Of a stretch of DNA of 64,000 bases, positions 33,519 through 42,552 are shown one piece after another. Source of the stretch: Oligoflexia bacterium (GTDB lineage Bacteria; Bdellovibrionota; UBA1018); contig CAITVN010000207.1 in NCBI GenBank assembly GCA_903895855.1, forward strand, positions 1-64,000, in the 5' to 3' direction. A program made the position numbers and the translations under genes. The notes beneath the pieces were generated by a model. It was not told the origin of the DNA and made no database searches. It worked only from the letters and a program-made list of their open reading frames with translations. Every line of letters begins with the position of its first letter. Position 1 is the first letter of the stretch.

Positions 33519-34053
33519 ATGTTTTGAACACTACTCGTGCCGACCGAGAACGCGCAAGAAAAAATCGATAAAAGCGCATCGAAAAATGGATATAATTACC
33601 TGTACTCGTGCCTTCATCAAACAATTATTGTGAGTTCTTGGTACCTCTTTGAGGGATTTATCAGAAGGCATTCCGCAGCCAAAGTGTCGGCGTTTGTTCA
33701 TTTTAAAGAAAGTAGCTGGATTATCACTTCATTTTGGCTCCCCAAACATCCTGTTTTCTTGCTTTCGGCATCCATGCCTCGCAAGAATCGCAAAAGTGAA
33801 GTGATAATCCAGCTACTTTCTTTAAAAAATACGCGCCGATACAAAGGCGAGGACGCCTTCTGATAAATCCCTCAAAGAGGTACCAAGAACTCACTATGAG
33901 TTTTTTGGGGTCTGATGCCGCGTGATCGGACATTTTGCCGCACAGCCAGGCAGTTGACGTCTTTTCTTCGACAGTGTCGAGATTGCTGATTCAGCAAATG
34001 CCTGAAAGGTGTTAAAGTCAGTGATACAGAGCATCACCTCGGAGGGAGCACCC
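33519..34053. other. Divergent intergenic region holding inverted-repeat element C
   Basis: The 535 bp between acnA and the AspT-like gene are mostly taken by element C. Open frames on both strands that translate to the same SSWYLFEGFIRR string are an artefact of the outer arms being inverted copies. Promoters for both flanking genes must lie here but were not resolved. Confidence 0.5.
33630..33894. repeat. Giant inverted-repeat element C
   Basis: The perfect 40-bp outer stem joins 33630-33669 to 33855-33894. The perfect 30-bp inner stem joins 33701-33730 to 33798-33827. The left bulge carries TTCCGCAGCC with a GCC...GGC hairpin and the right bulge AGGCGAGGAC. The core has GGCATCCATGCC inside a TTCTTGC...GCAAGAA stem. 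Architecture and boxes match elements A and B, and arm sequences differ completely. Confidence 0.9.
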
Positions 34054-35721
34054 ATGCACGGTCCCAATGGATTGTTTGAGCAAACATCAATTGCTCATGC
34101 CGTTTTGGTTTTGAGTCTCGTCATCTCGCTCGGATTGGCAATCGGAAACATTCGAGTCAAAGGGGTGAGTTTAGGCGTAGGTGGGGTCATGTTCGCCGGC
34201 CTAGCCTTTGGTCATTTTCATTTCGGTATCAGTAATGAAATTCAGTTATTTCTGCGCGAATTCGGACTGATTCTTTTTGTTTATGCTATCGGACTTCAAG
34301 TGGGACCCGGCTTTTTTTCTTCACTAAAACAGCAAGGTCTGGTCATGAATTTGCTCGCTCTGGCAATCATTGGTTTGGGCACTGGACTCGCACTGCTTCT
34401 GGGGTGGATTTTTAAATTAGAGCTTCCCGTGAGTGTCGGGCTGCTTACTGGAGCCGTCACGAATACCCCGAGCCTAGGCGCGGCTCAACAAGTTTATCGA
34501 GATATTCCAGGACAAATGGCTGCGGCCGACCTGGTGGGGCTTGCCTACGCAGTGGCTTATCCGCTGGGTATTTTTGGTGTGATTTTTACGATCTTACTCA
34601 TTCGAAGGGTGTTTCGAATCGATGTTCAAAAAGAAGCAGAAGAATTCGAGCGGTTTCAAACGCGCACCCGCATTCCGATCTTGGCAAAAAATTTCGAAGT
34701 CACTCATCCTAATTTGGTCGGTTTGACGATTGATCAATTACGAGAGCTCGTTCCGGGTGGTGTCGTGATTAGCCGTATTTATCGCAACGAAAAGCAAACG
34801 GTGGCCACTCCTGAATGCAAAATCGAGGCAGGAGACGTGCTTCACGTGGTCGGAGGTGAAGAGCGACTGCACCAGTTTCAGCTCATCGCGGGTAGAGAAA
34901 GCCAAGTTGAAGTGCCGCAATTGCCGAGTCAGATTCATACCCGGCGAGTGATTGTCACAAAAAAAGCGATCGTTGGACGCAAGATTGAAGAGTTAGATCT
35001 TGAAAATCGCTATGGCGTTCTCGTGACGCGGATCATTCGTTCGGGAATCGAGTTCACTCCGACGGTCTCACTAAAAATAGCCTTCGGAGATCGTTTGGTG
35101 TTGGTGGGCGAAGAGCTTGCAACAGAGCAGTCAGCGAGAGAGGTTGGCGATTCTTTAAAAGACTTAGATCGACCTGATATTGTCCCTATTTTTGTAGGCA
35201 TTGCATTAGGGGTATTGGTGGGGAGTATTCCGATTTCGATTCCAGAGTTACCTACGCCGGTGAAACTTGGTTTGGCGGGGGGGCCTCTCATTGTTGCGAT
35301 TATTTTGAGCCGATTCGGTCGAGTCGGGCCAATACTCACGTACATGCCCAATGCAGCTAAGTCGTTACTGCGCGATTTCGGAATTGCCCTGTTCTTAGCC
35401 TGTGTCGGAATCAAATCAGGTGAGCATATTTTTGAACTTCTAGGCACATCGCAGGGGTTAGTGTGGATTTCAATTGCCGCCGCAATCACGGTCATTCCGC
35501 TCTTAGTGGTTGGCTTGATTGCTCGAGCATGGCTCAAGTTGAACTTTGTTTCAATTTGTGGACTTCTGGCAGGGGCGATGACTGACCCTCCCGCGCTCGC
35601 TTATTCAACTCAAATTGTCGGCAATGATGCGCCGTCGATTTCGTATGCCACTGTTTATCCGCTAACGATGTTCTTGCGGGTTCTCGTTGCTCAAATTGTT
35701 GTCTTACTTTTTCTGACCTAG
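34054..35721 (+). CDS. AspT/YidE/YbjL-family transporter with TrkA-C domains
   Basis: A 555-aa membrane protein with two homologous transmembrane halves (each with a GLxxGAxTxPPxLxxA-like block: LLTGAVTNTPSLGAAQQV and LLAGAMTDPPALAYSTQI) separated by two soluble TrkA-C (RCK_C) domains at about 190-360. This is the AspT/YidE layout. AspT exchanges aspartate for alanine, but the substrates of YidE/YbjL members are unknown. ATG 34054 follows GGAGGGAG and is preferred over GTG 34009, which lacks one. Inverted repeat B begins a few bases after the stop. Confidence 0.88.
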   Translation: MHGPNGLFEQTSIAHAVLVLSLVISLGLAIGNIRVKGVSLGVGGVMFAGLAFGHFHFGISNEIQLFLREFGLILFVYAIGLQVGPGFFSSLKQQGLVMNLLALAIIGLGTGLALLLGWIFKLELPVSVGLLTGAVTNTPSLGAAQQVYRDIPGQMAAADLVGLAYAVAYPLGIFGVIFTILLIRRVFRIDVQKEAEEFERFQTRTRIPILAKNFEVTHPNLVGLTIDQLRELVPGGVVISRIYRNEKQTVATPECKIEAGDVLHVVGGEERLHQFQLIAGRESQVEVPQLPSQIHTRRVIVTKKAIVGRKIEELDLENRYGVLVTRIIRSGIEFTPTVSLKIAFGDRLVLVGEELATEQSAREVGDSLKDLDRPDIVPIFVGIALGVLVGSIPISIPELPTPVKLGLAGGPLIVAIILSRFGRVGPILTYMPNAAKSLLRDFGIALFLACVGIKSGEHIFELLGTSQGLVWISIAAAITVIPLLVVGLIARAWLKLNFVSICGLLAGAMTDPPALAYSTQIVGNDAPSISYATVYPLTMFLRVLVAQIVVLLFLT

Positions 35722-35728
35722 GGTCAAT

Positions 35729-36019
35729 GGCGTCAGCGTAAGAAATTCTATCGACTTCGTTTAGGCATTGATGAAACAATATCCGCAGACACCTGTGTCT
35801 CTTTTTAATTTCTAATCTGCTAGAGACTGACCTGTTTTTTAGGCACGTCATCCATGACTCGCCCGCATCGCGCTTGACGCGCGAACGCGTACGCTTGCGG
35901 GAGGCCTCAAAAACAGGTCAGTCTCTAGCAGATTAGAAATTAAAAGGCTTTTTCAGGTGGCGAGGACTTTGTTTCATCAATGCCTAAACGAAGTCGATAG
36001 AATTTCTTACGCTGACGCC
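35729..36019. repeat. Giant inverted-repeat element B
   Basis: A perfect 51-bp outer stem joins 35729-35779 to 35969-36019, and a perfect 37-bp inner stem joins 35803-35839 to 35909-35945. Two 23-nt bulges separate the stems: the left holds TATCCGCAG and the hairpin AGACAC...GTGTCT, the right holds GGTGGCGAGGAC. The 69-nt core has GTCATCCATGAC and CCCGCA...TGCGGG. It fills the gap between two convergent genes (304 bp), and imperfect pairing continues to both gene ends. Confidence 0.92.
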
Positions 36020-36026
36020 ACCGGAC

Positions 36027-37484
36027 CTAGGGCCTGAAAAACCGACGCGACATCTTAAAGCCCAACCACAGCCCGAATACCGCGAGTAACAGCGGCCGAC
36101 TCAGTAGAACCAGCGGGATACCTAAGACTGAAGCAGGAATTTCGCGCGGCTCGGTGCCTGGCAATGTCTCGGGGGCCTGTTTTGGCGCCACCATGAGTTT
36201 TCGAATGGCTTCGGTGAGCCGGGTACCGAACTGGGTTTCTAGCCAGTCGAGGGTTCTTAACGAAATCGCCCCCGGCGGGACTTTTGTGAAATCCGAGACA
36301 GGCAATGAGGTCTGATTTACCCAATTTTTGACTATTGGGTTTTCAAGCGTGTTTGAACTTGGGTTTGAAAGATTCACTCGAGTTTCAGAAAGCACAAAAA
36401 GGTGATCTGAGAATCCCTTTTCAGAGACCGTCATCGGAACCACCCAGTCGAGGCCCCGTGCCGAGCGGAGTTGCCTCGATTCAATGGCCAGTGGTGTGAC
36501 CGAGGCCGAGAGTGATCGAAAAATCGTGTCGGCAAGCCCGGCAAACGCGAGCTCGTCAAATCCCGGTGTTAGCACGGCACTGTATTCACGTTTTGACCAC
36601 TCAAAGGCAGCAGAGAAAAACAGAACACCGAAGTCAGAAAAACTGACACCGAGGGGTGGAGTGACGTGAGGGGCACTGCCTGTACCCATCAGTTGAGTTG
36701 AAATCTCAGTGGCGCGAGCTGCTCCGACAGTTGAGGTGAGTAGTGAATGGGCGGCGCCGTGGGTGCTATACCCACCTGCCGAACTGATAAGTCTCGTTTG
36801 ATCGACGAAGCCTTGGTCTTCAGTCCAGGTGAGCTCCGGAAACTTTTTCGCTAGCGATTTCAACGAAATAGGATGAGCTGTGACCTTCTCTTGCGGCTTA
36901 ATCATCTGGGCTTCAGCCGCTACCTGAGAGCCGTCTGAGATGAGCCAAATCTTTTTTGAAAGCGGTGCCAGGGCTTGGACAGCCCGTTTTAAATCTTGAT
37001 TATAAGGATCTAAAACCGCCGGTAGCACGAGTAGGTCAATTTCTTTTAGTGTGCCCGAGTCGATGGTTTTTTTCAGGTCGTCGTAAAGGTAGTGCGGAAG
37101 TACCGAGATGGGGCCAGTGGTGGCAGTGAACGTTCGATTTGGGGCTACTGCGACGAGAATGGGGTTCCAGTGGGCCGATTCAAAAACCCACGCCCAGCTT
37201 GTCGTGAGGTCGTAGAGTTGCACTCCGGCTTGGCCAATTAAGAAAATGGCTGCGGGTTTTTTTGACGAACTCAAGTCGAGAGCCAGGGTAGTTTCGTGGC
37301 CCGAGTGAAGGTGCTCAATTTTATTAAATAATTCTTGTGGAATTTTTGGAGTCGGGTGAACCATGACTAAAGTGACTGTTCGCACGATCATGAGAACCCC
37401 TACCAGCAGTGGCAGAAAGACGGTGGCCATGACGATGATGAGAGTTCGAAGCGACCTGGCTTGAGAGTTTGGCTGATGAATCAT
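36027..37484 (-). CDS. Membrane-anchored DJ-1/PfpI (class I GATase)-like protein
   Basis: About 485 aa from the chosen start. There is an N-terminal membrane helix (LRTLIIVMATVFLPLLVGVL) and a second at the C-terminus (VLGIPLVLLSRPLLLAVFGLW). Between them is a DJ-1/PfpI-like fold: an AIFLIGQAGVQLYDLTTSWAW opening, DLLVLPAVLDP, KKIWLISDGSQVAAEA at the nucleophile elbow, and GYSTHGAAHSLLTSTVG, as in the N-terminal part of GlxA/FtrA regulators. The usual elbow cysteine is replaced by Asp-Gly (SDG), so catalysis of the GATase type is unlikely. A ligand-sensing role is possible. The start is uncertain (ATG 37484; the longer frame begins 37583). Confidence 0.6.
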   Translation of the reverse strand: MIHQPNSQARSLRTLIIVMATVFLPLLVGVLMIVRTVTLVMVHPTPKIPQELFNKIEHLHSGHETTLALDLSSSKKPAAIFLIGQAGVQLYDLTTSWAWVFESAHWNPILVAVAPNRTFTATTGPISVLPHYLYDDLKKTIDSGTLKEIDLLVLPAVLDPYNQDLKRAVQALAPLSKKIWLISDGSQVAAEAQMIKPQEKVTAHPISLKSLAKKFPELTWTEDQGFVDQTRLISSAGGYSTHGAAHSLLTSTVGAARATEISTQLMGTGSAPHVTPPLGVSFSDFGVLFFSAAFEWSKREYSAVLTPGFDELAFAGLADTIFRSLSASVTPLAIESRQLRSARGLDWVVPMTVSEKGFSDHLFVLSETRVNLSNPSSNTLENPIVKNWVNQTSLPVSDFTKVPPGAISLRTLDWLETQFGTRLTEAIRKLMVAPKQAPETLPGTEPREIPASVLGIPLVLLSRPLLLAVFGLWLGFKMSRRFFRP

Positions 37485-37650
37485 AAGGGAATGACATAAT
37501 CTCAGCCTTGCTAAAGTCTCAAGTGGTAAAGTTAGGGCGAGAGTTACCGGGTGGTGAAGTTGGGGCGTCAAGTTCGTAGACACCGATGGGTGAACCCAGT
37601 TTTCTCAGAAGAAAATTTTGTGAGTTTTTGGTTGTCAGTTAATTGACTTT

Positions 37651-38853
37651 ATGCGAAATAACGGTCCACCTGTGCAAACTAATTTAATTCAAATGAAAAT
37701 GCTGAGTTCGACGATTTCAATGAGTTCAGTGACAGCTGAGTCTTTTGAAAAAGAATCGTCGAGAAATCAAAATGATTTGCGGCAGTTATTGCGAACCCGT
37801 TTTCAAACCCTTTCAAGTTACCAACCGGTTGAACTTGATGGCTCGATCATTGAATGTTTGGGGCGCAGTTCAACTCGCTCAGAGAACCTGAGGCTCGCTT
37901 CAGTTCTACTCGAAGCCCTTCGTTGGGACTACCGGCCTTTTTCTTCTCGCTGGGTCTCTCGACTAGATTCAGAAGGACTTGAAAAACTAGGGGCCTCATT
38001 TGGTTTGCGGTTTTCTAGTCGTGCAGTTCTGAAACAGTATGACGATGTGGTGCGTGATGTGTCTGAATCGAACGACAGCACAGCTGAGTCAAGGCGGTAT
38101 CAAAAGCAAGACTACACGATTAGTGAACATCACGGTGAAGCGTTGGTCTGGGGCGTGTACGCCTACCGCGCGTTGCAAAAAACTGGGCACACCGATTTGA
38201 ATTTAGCCCATGTCATTGGTCAAGAGGCCTTACGTGAGTTGTTGGTTTTTGAGCGATGGCTTGAAGATGGCCCCAGTGTTTCGCTTGTTCAAGCTGCGAT
38301 TTTAATCGATTCGAATCTGAAGGCGTTAGAAAACGCACTTTTTCAAGCTGAATTGATCGGCAAGGGTGAATCGTTAGAGGCTTGGTATCGGGTCGGAATC
38401 ATTCCTCAGTCTTCACTTGATCACCGAGTGCGCCGCCTTCGCCGACTGGTTCAAGCCGTTTCGGTTTCAGAAAATTGGCGACAATTCACGTGCGCTGCAC
38501 CCAAGTGTCTCAGATCTGACCCCGCGTTATTACCTCCAAAACACCCATTTTTAGACGGTTTCGGTGCTCAAATTGCCGAATCTTCGATTTTGACCAGCGA
38601 TCAAAAATTTGAAGTACTCAGGTTCTTGATCGATTTTTGGCATTTAAAGCCCAACCAAATTCTTTGGTCGAGGGCTGTCAGTGGCTTGTGGAATCACTTA
38701 TTAGAAGACGAACGCAAGCGGTTTGAAACTGAAAACAGCGAAAGCGCGAAGCGCCTCAAGTCAGGGTTATTGTCTCACCTCATCGCAGTCGATCAAGTGA
38801 GCTATGATAATCGATTGATGGTTTCAGCTTACCGTGCTGCGAGAGCGAATTGA
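37651..38853 (+). CDS. Hypothetical protein upstream of hrpB
   Basis: A 400-aa soluble protein with no signal peptide and no recognised domain. Long helical segments (LRELLVFERWLEDG, HRVRRLRRLVQAV) suggest an all-alpha fold. A likely real start is one of several ATGs in the first 25 codons, since ribosome binding sites are weak. Its stop overlaps the TTG start of hrpB by 4 bp, so translation of the two is coupled. A role linked to HrpB is inferred from this coupling only. Confidence 0.6.
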   Translation: MRNNGPPVQTNLIQMKMLSSTISMSSVTAESFEKESSRNQNDLRQLLRTRFQTLSSYQPVELDGSIIECLGRSSTRSENLRLASVLLEALRWDYRPFSSRWVSRLDSEGLEKLGASFGLRFSSRAVLKQYDDVVRDVSESNDSTAESRRYQKQDYTISEHHGEALVWGVYAYRALQKTGHTDLNLAHVIGQEALRELLVFERWLEDGPSVSLVQAAILIDSNLKALENALFQAELIGKGESLEAWYRVGIIPQSSLDHRVRRLRRLVQAVSVSENWRQFTCAAPKCLRSDPALLPPKHPFLDGFGAQIAESSILTSDQKFEVLRFLIDFWHLKPNQILWSRAVSGLWNHLLEDERKRFETENSESAKRLKSGLLSHLIAVDQVSYDNRLMVSAYRAARAN

Positions 38854-41507
38854 GCTCGAAGCGTTTCTTACCGATCGATTCTGTCTTACCTCAAATTGTC
38901 AAGGCAACCGCCAATCAACCCGTTGTGCTCATTCAGGCCGAGCCTGGAAGCGGCAAGACTACACGTGTACCTGCTCATTTGCTCGGCCATTTCGATGGTG
39001 AAATTCTTGTGCTAGAGCCCAGGCGGGTAGCAGCCTTGATGGCTGCTGAGTTTGTTGCGCGCGAAATGCATGAAGAAGTCGGAGGCACGGTTGGTTATCG
39101 TTTTCGATTCGATTCACGCTCGAGCCCGGCGACGAGACTGACTTACCTAACTGAAGGTATGTTCATCAAGCGACTGATTTCGAACCCGCGATTAGAAAAC
39201 GTTTCAGCTATTTTCTTAGATGAGTTTCACGAGCGCCACGTGCAAACTGATTTGGCCTTTGGACTCATTCGAAGGCTTCAACAATCTGGCCGACCTGATC
39301 TGAAGCTCATTCTCATGTCGGCCACCGTGAGTGGCGATTTTCTTCGGTCGAAAATTCCTGATGTTGAAGTGATTCAAGCTCCGGGCCGAGTTTTTTCTGT
39401 GGCTACCGAGTATTTTGAACTGGTTGAGCAAACCGGAATGCGAAAGCTTCACGATCGCTCGCGATTTGATCGTTCGCGAAACGAGTTTGAAGCTCATGTC
39501 GTGAAGGGCATTGAACGAGCCTTGCGCTTAGCTAATCAGCCTGGCGAGCACGTGCTCATTTTTTTGCCAGGCATGAAAGAAATTAGGCGAGTCGAATCGC
39601 TGCTTCGTGGTCGATCAGGCGCACAAACTGAAGTGATGTGTTTGCATGGCGATCTGTCTCGTGCCGAGCAAGACTCGGTGTTGCGCATTCGCAAAGACAT
39701 TCAGAAAATCATCTTGAGTACGAATGTCGCCGAGAGTTCGGTGACGATCGATGGTCTGAAAGTTGTGGTTGATAGCGGCTTGGCTCGAAAGTCGATGAAG
39801 CCCGAAGTGAATCAAGCAAGAGGAAGCGTCAGACCTTTTGGGCGAACCGAAGTGCGACCTGTCGCGCAAGCTTCGTGCATTCAACGGGCAAACCGAGCGG
39901 GTCGGCAAGCCGAAGGCTTTTGTATTCGCCTTTACAGTGAGCGCGACTATTTGAGTCGCCCCGAGTTTGAAGTGCCCGAAATTTTGCGCTCTGAGCTTTC
40001 GCAATTGAGTTTAGAGTTGATTGGCCTGGGGGTTCAATCTCTTTCAACCTTTGAGTGGCTTGATCAACCTGACGATAGGCTTTTGAGTACGAGTTTGAAA
40101 GAGTTGCTGCAGTTTGGGTTCATTGAAAAAGCGGCGACAGTCGAGAGTCAACGTGATTTTGAACCTGGGCTTTGTCTTGATCGGTTTTCACTCACAGCAA
40201 AAGGGCGCGACGCTTTGTCATTGCCATTGGGGCCGAGAGGGGCGGTCTTGGCTTTAGAACTTTCGCGTCAGAAGTTTTTGCCTGCCGACATATCGCGCGT
40301 TGTGGCCGGTGCCATTGGTGAAGACTGCCTTCAAGGTTTGCCGCAGGCCGCATCGCGTGGTTTTGATTTTGAGCAAAGAAAAACTGAAGAACGGCTCATT
40401 CAGGTGTTTCAGGGTTTCCAAGGTTTGGCGCAGGCGTCGGCCAAAAAAGGCGTTTTGGCAAGCGCACCAGCTGTTGCCTTATCGTCGGCTAGGCCGGTGA
40501 TGACTGAGGCGGCACTGCTGCGAGCCTTAGTGATTGCCTATCCAGAACAAGTCGCATTGATGAAGTCAGAAGAGCAGCTGCTGCTTTCGACTGGTGAAAT
40601 GGGCCGAGTATTTCAAAATCGAGAAAGTGAAACGAAACACCAATCTTCAGTCAATATCGACAAATTTGTCTTTTGTTGGAACCTTCAAGAGAATCAGCAA
40701 GGATTACTGGTGCGGCAACTGATCGAGTTACCGGCAAATTGCGAAGAATGGTTTTATGATGTTTCGGGCGATTGGCTTCGTTCAGAAGTTGCCCTAGAGT
40801 TCGATTCGAATCGGGTCACACAAGTTGAGCGCACCCAGTTCGGCGCGATCATTTTGGGTGAAAAAAAATCACGTCCGTCGCCGTCACATTACCCTGAGGC
40901 TGCGTCAATCTTGGTGCAACAGTTTGAAAAAAGGCCTGGGTTTGCTTCGCTTTTTGATAAATTTGATTTCGACAATTGGGTCAAACGTTGGAATTTTTTT
41001 ACTTCACAGACCTCGGCTCTGCCGCCGGCTGGCGCCGAACAAGCGGGTGACGCTCATGGGGCACGCCTAGAGGGGCGCGAGTTGTGGAAACAGCTACTTG
41101 TTACCGCAGTGGCGGCGCTCGAAGATTTTTCTGAGAATGTCTTAAAGTCCATTGATCCTGATTCGTTGCTCAATCAGTTTCTAGGTCAATCTCTCGATCC
41201 TGAGTTGATGCGAAGTTTTGAAAACATCGCGCCTGAATTTATTCGCCTGCCGAGCGGTCGAAAGACTCGGGTGTTTTACGAGCTCAATCAACCGCCTTAC
41301 ATCGCTTCACGGTTACAAGATTTTATCGGTCTCACTGAGACTCCGAGGGTTGGTGCTTTCGGAAAAATTTCTCTGACCGTACACTTGCTGGGGCCTAACG
41401 GTCGGCCATTGCAGGTTACCCAAGATTTACCGGGCTTCTGGACGCGAATTTACCCTGAGCTTCGAAATGCCCTGAGTCGCCGGTACCCTAGACATCAGTG
41501 GCCGTAA
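38850..41507 (+). CDS. hrpB: ATP-dependent helicase HrpB (DEAH box)
   Basis: An 885-aa protein. Helicase motifs are complete: EPGSGKTTRVP (I), LEPRRVAAL (Ia), DEFHERHVQTDL (II, DExH type), LMSATV (III), STNVAESSVTIDG (V) and QRANRAGR (VI, with Asn in place of the usual Lys/Gly position). The HrpB C-terminal domain is present (PSGRKTRVFYE, PPYIASRLQDFIG, LPGFWTRIYPELRNALSRRYPRH). HrpB is a DEAH RNA-helicase-like protein of unclear cellular role. The TTG start overlaps the upstream stop. Slightly longer than typical HrpB (~820) because of a middle insertion around residues 530-580. Confidence 0.93.
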   Translation: MSSKRFLPIDSVLPQIVKATANQPVVLIQAEPGSGKTTRVPAHLLGHFDGEILVLEPRRVAALMAAEFVAREMHEEVGGTVGYRFRFDSRSSPATRLTYLTEGMFIKRLISNPRLENVSAIFLDEFHERHVQTDLAFGLIRRLQQSGRPDLKLILMSATVSGDFLRSKIPDVEVIQAPGRVFSVATEYFELVEQTGMRKLHDRSRFDRSRNEFEAHVVKGIERALRLANQPGEHVLIFLPGMKEIRRVESLLRGRSGAQTEVMCLHGDLSRAEQDSVLRIRKDIQKIILSTNVAESSVTIDGLKVVVDSGLARKSMKPEVNQARGSVRPFGRTEVRPVAQASCIQRANRAGRQAEGFCIRLYSERDYLSRPEFEVPEILRSELSQLSLELIGLGVQSLSTFEWLDQPDDRLLSTSLKELLQFGFIEKAATVESQRDFEPGLCLDRFSLTAKGRDALSLPLGPRGAVLALELSRQKFLPADISRVVAGAIGEDCLQGLPQAASRGFDFEQRKTEERLIQVFQGFQGLAQASAKKGVLASAPAVALSSARPVMTEAALLRALVIAYPEQVALMKSEEQLLLSTGEMGRVFQNRESETKHQSSVNIDKFVFCWNLQENQQGLLVRQLIELPANCEEWFYDVSGDWLRSEVALEFDSNRVTQVERTQFGAIILGEKKSRPSPSHYPEAASILVQQFEKRPGFASLFDKFDFDNWVKRWNFFTSQTSALPPAGAEQAGDAHGARLEGRELWKQLLVTAVAALEDFSENVLKSIDPDSLLNQFLGQSLDPELMRSFENIAPEFIRLPSGRKTRVFYELNQPPYIASRLQDFIGLTETPRVGAFGKISLTVHLLGPNGRPLQVTQDLPGFWTRIYPELRNALSRRYPRHQWP

Positions 41508-41516
41508 GTTGCGGCT

Positions 41517-41550
41517 GTCTCTAAAACTCCACAAGACTTGTGTGAAAATA
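41517..41550 (+). repeat. GTCTCTAAA-type hairpin fragment
   Basis: TGTCTCTAAAACTCCACAAG followed by ACTTGTG. The CACAAG/CTTGTG stem and the GTCTCTAAAA-TCCACA head match the longer hairpin at 42501-42539. It begins just after the hrpB stop, so it may be a related degenerate copy or part of a terminator. Confidence 0.4.
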
Positions 41551-41663
41551 TCGAGAAGGTGCGCGTTGCTGACATGGCGATTGCTATTGCTAAAGTGAGC
41601 AAAGGTAGCACGACTTGATTGGTTCAATGAGAACGTTCGTATCAACGTCGGATTTGGTGAATT

Positions 41664-42455
41664 ATGAGACGACTTTTCGTTTTTTCAATGATTGCGGCAG
41701 TTTTAGTGGCAATTATTCTACTGAGTAGTAAGCAAGTGACTGTTGATCGAAGTAATCGAGTTCTCACGTCTGTGACTAAGCGTGATAGGGTGCTTCCAGA
41801 AGCCCTCGTTGAACTCACTAAGGTAAAAATTGAAACCTATCGGGCTAAGGCCAAAACTCAGCAATCTAAAGAGGTTGATTCGCAGTCTCGGCAATTTGAG
41901 ACCGCCAAAGGTCTTATCAAGAATTTCAAACTTCTCTTTTTGGATCGAGAATTCATAGCGAAACAAGAACTTTACGATTCTGCTTTTTCTGAGATGCTAG
42001 ACCAACCCGGCGTACTCGATACCGCAAGTAATATTCTGACTTCTCCGAAATCTTTTGAAAAAGTGCTTAACGGTAACACAGCACTTGCGCGCGTTTATTC
42101 GCTTAAATTCTTAGATTATGCTGCTAAAAACGGTCACGCTGAAGTGCTCAAGAGAACGTTTGAGACTCTGTTAGCTACCATTATCCATCGGGGCAGCGAA
42201 GTGAAAGGGCAATTGAGTGATCTCGAAGAGCTCACTCGGCAAATGATCTCAGTCGCTGAGAGAGAAGAGCTTAAAGATCTCACGGCGTTCTTCTTGAAAA
42301 ACGGCGTTTCTGAGAGTTGGATCATGGCGCCGTCGCAGAAAGCGGTTGTAGAAGCGATGTTTCATGGCTCTTTTTCAGGTCTATTGAGCCATCACTACAA
42401 GCAAGCAGAAATTGACCAAGTATTGAGAAAGACGTTTCCAGTACTGTTTGAGTAA
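41664..42455 (+). CDS. Hypothetical membrane-anchored protein
   Basis: A 263-aa protein with one N-terminal hydrophobic segment (residues ~4-21, MRRLFVFSMIAAVLVAIILL) that could be an anchor or an uncleaved signal. The rest is helical and soluble, with repeat-like helices (TARVYSLKFLDYAAKNG, TFETLLATII) faintly like HEAT/TPR-type repeats. No family is recognised. No clear ribosome binding site is seen. Confidence 0.55.
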   Translation: MRRLFVFSMIAAVLVAIILLSSKQVTVDRSNRVLTSVTKRDRVLPEALVELTKVKIETYRAKAKTQQSKEVDSQSRQFETAKGLIKNFKLLFLDREFIAKQELYDSAFSEMLDQPGVLDTASNILTSPKSFEKVLNGNTALARVYSLKFLDYAAKNGHAEVLKRTFETLLATIIHRGSEVKGQLSDLEELTRQMISVAEREELKDLTAFFLKNGVSESWIMAPSQKAVVEAMFHGSFSGLLSHHYKQAEIDQVLRKTFPVLFE

Positions 42456-42490
42456 ACCCACAAAACTTCGTACCTAGTGTCTCTTAGTTT

Positions 42491-42552
42491 CCACACGATG
42501 GTCTCTAAAATTCCACAAATAGTGTGGAATTTTAGAGACTGGTAGCGGTGTG
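42491..42552. repeat. 17-bp perfect hairpin with outer stem
   Basis: GTCTCTAAAATTCCACA (42501-42517), a 5-nt loop AATAG, and the perfect complement to 42539, flanked by CACAC/GTGTG. ACACGATGGTCTCTAAA also occurs, with TTGG spacing, at the core/right-arm junction of element D. No U-tract follows, so a simple terminator is less likely. Confidence 0.7.

Noticed and set aside
33537..33933. Two ORFs on opposite strands that encode the same SSWYLFEGFIRR string
   Set aside because: The shared peptide comes from the inverted arms of element C read on each strand, not from a gene family.
20928..36019. Elements A-C as insertion-sequence ends or an invertible promoter
   Set aside because: No transposase or recombinase gene lies between or beside the arms, the arms differ between copies, and the core is too short to hold a gene. 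Inversion was not excluded.
42501..42539. Simple rho-independent terminator
   Set aside because: The stem is perfect but has no U-tract on either side, so it is reported as a repeat instead.
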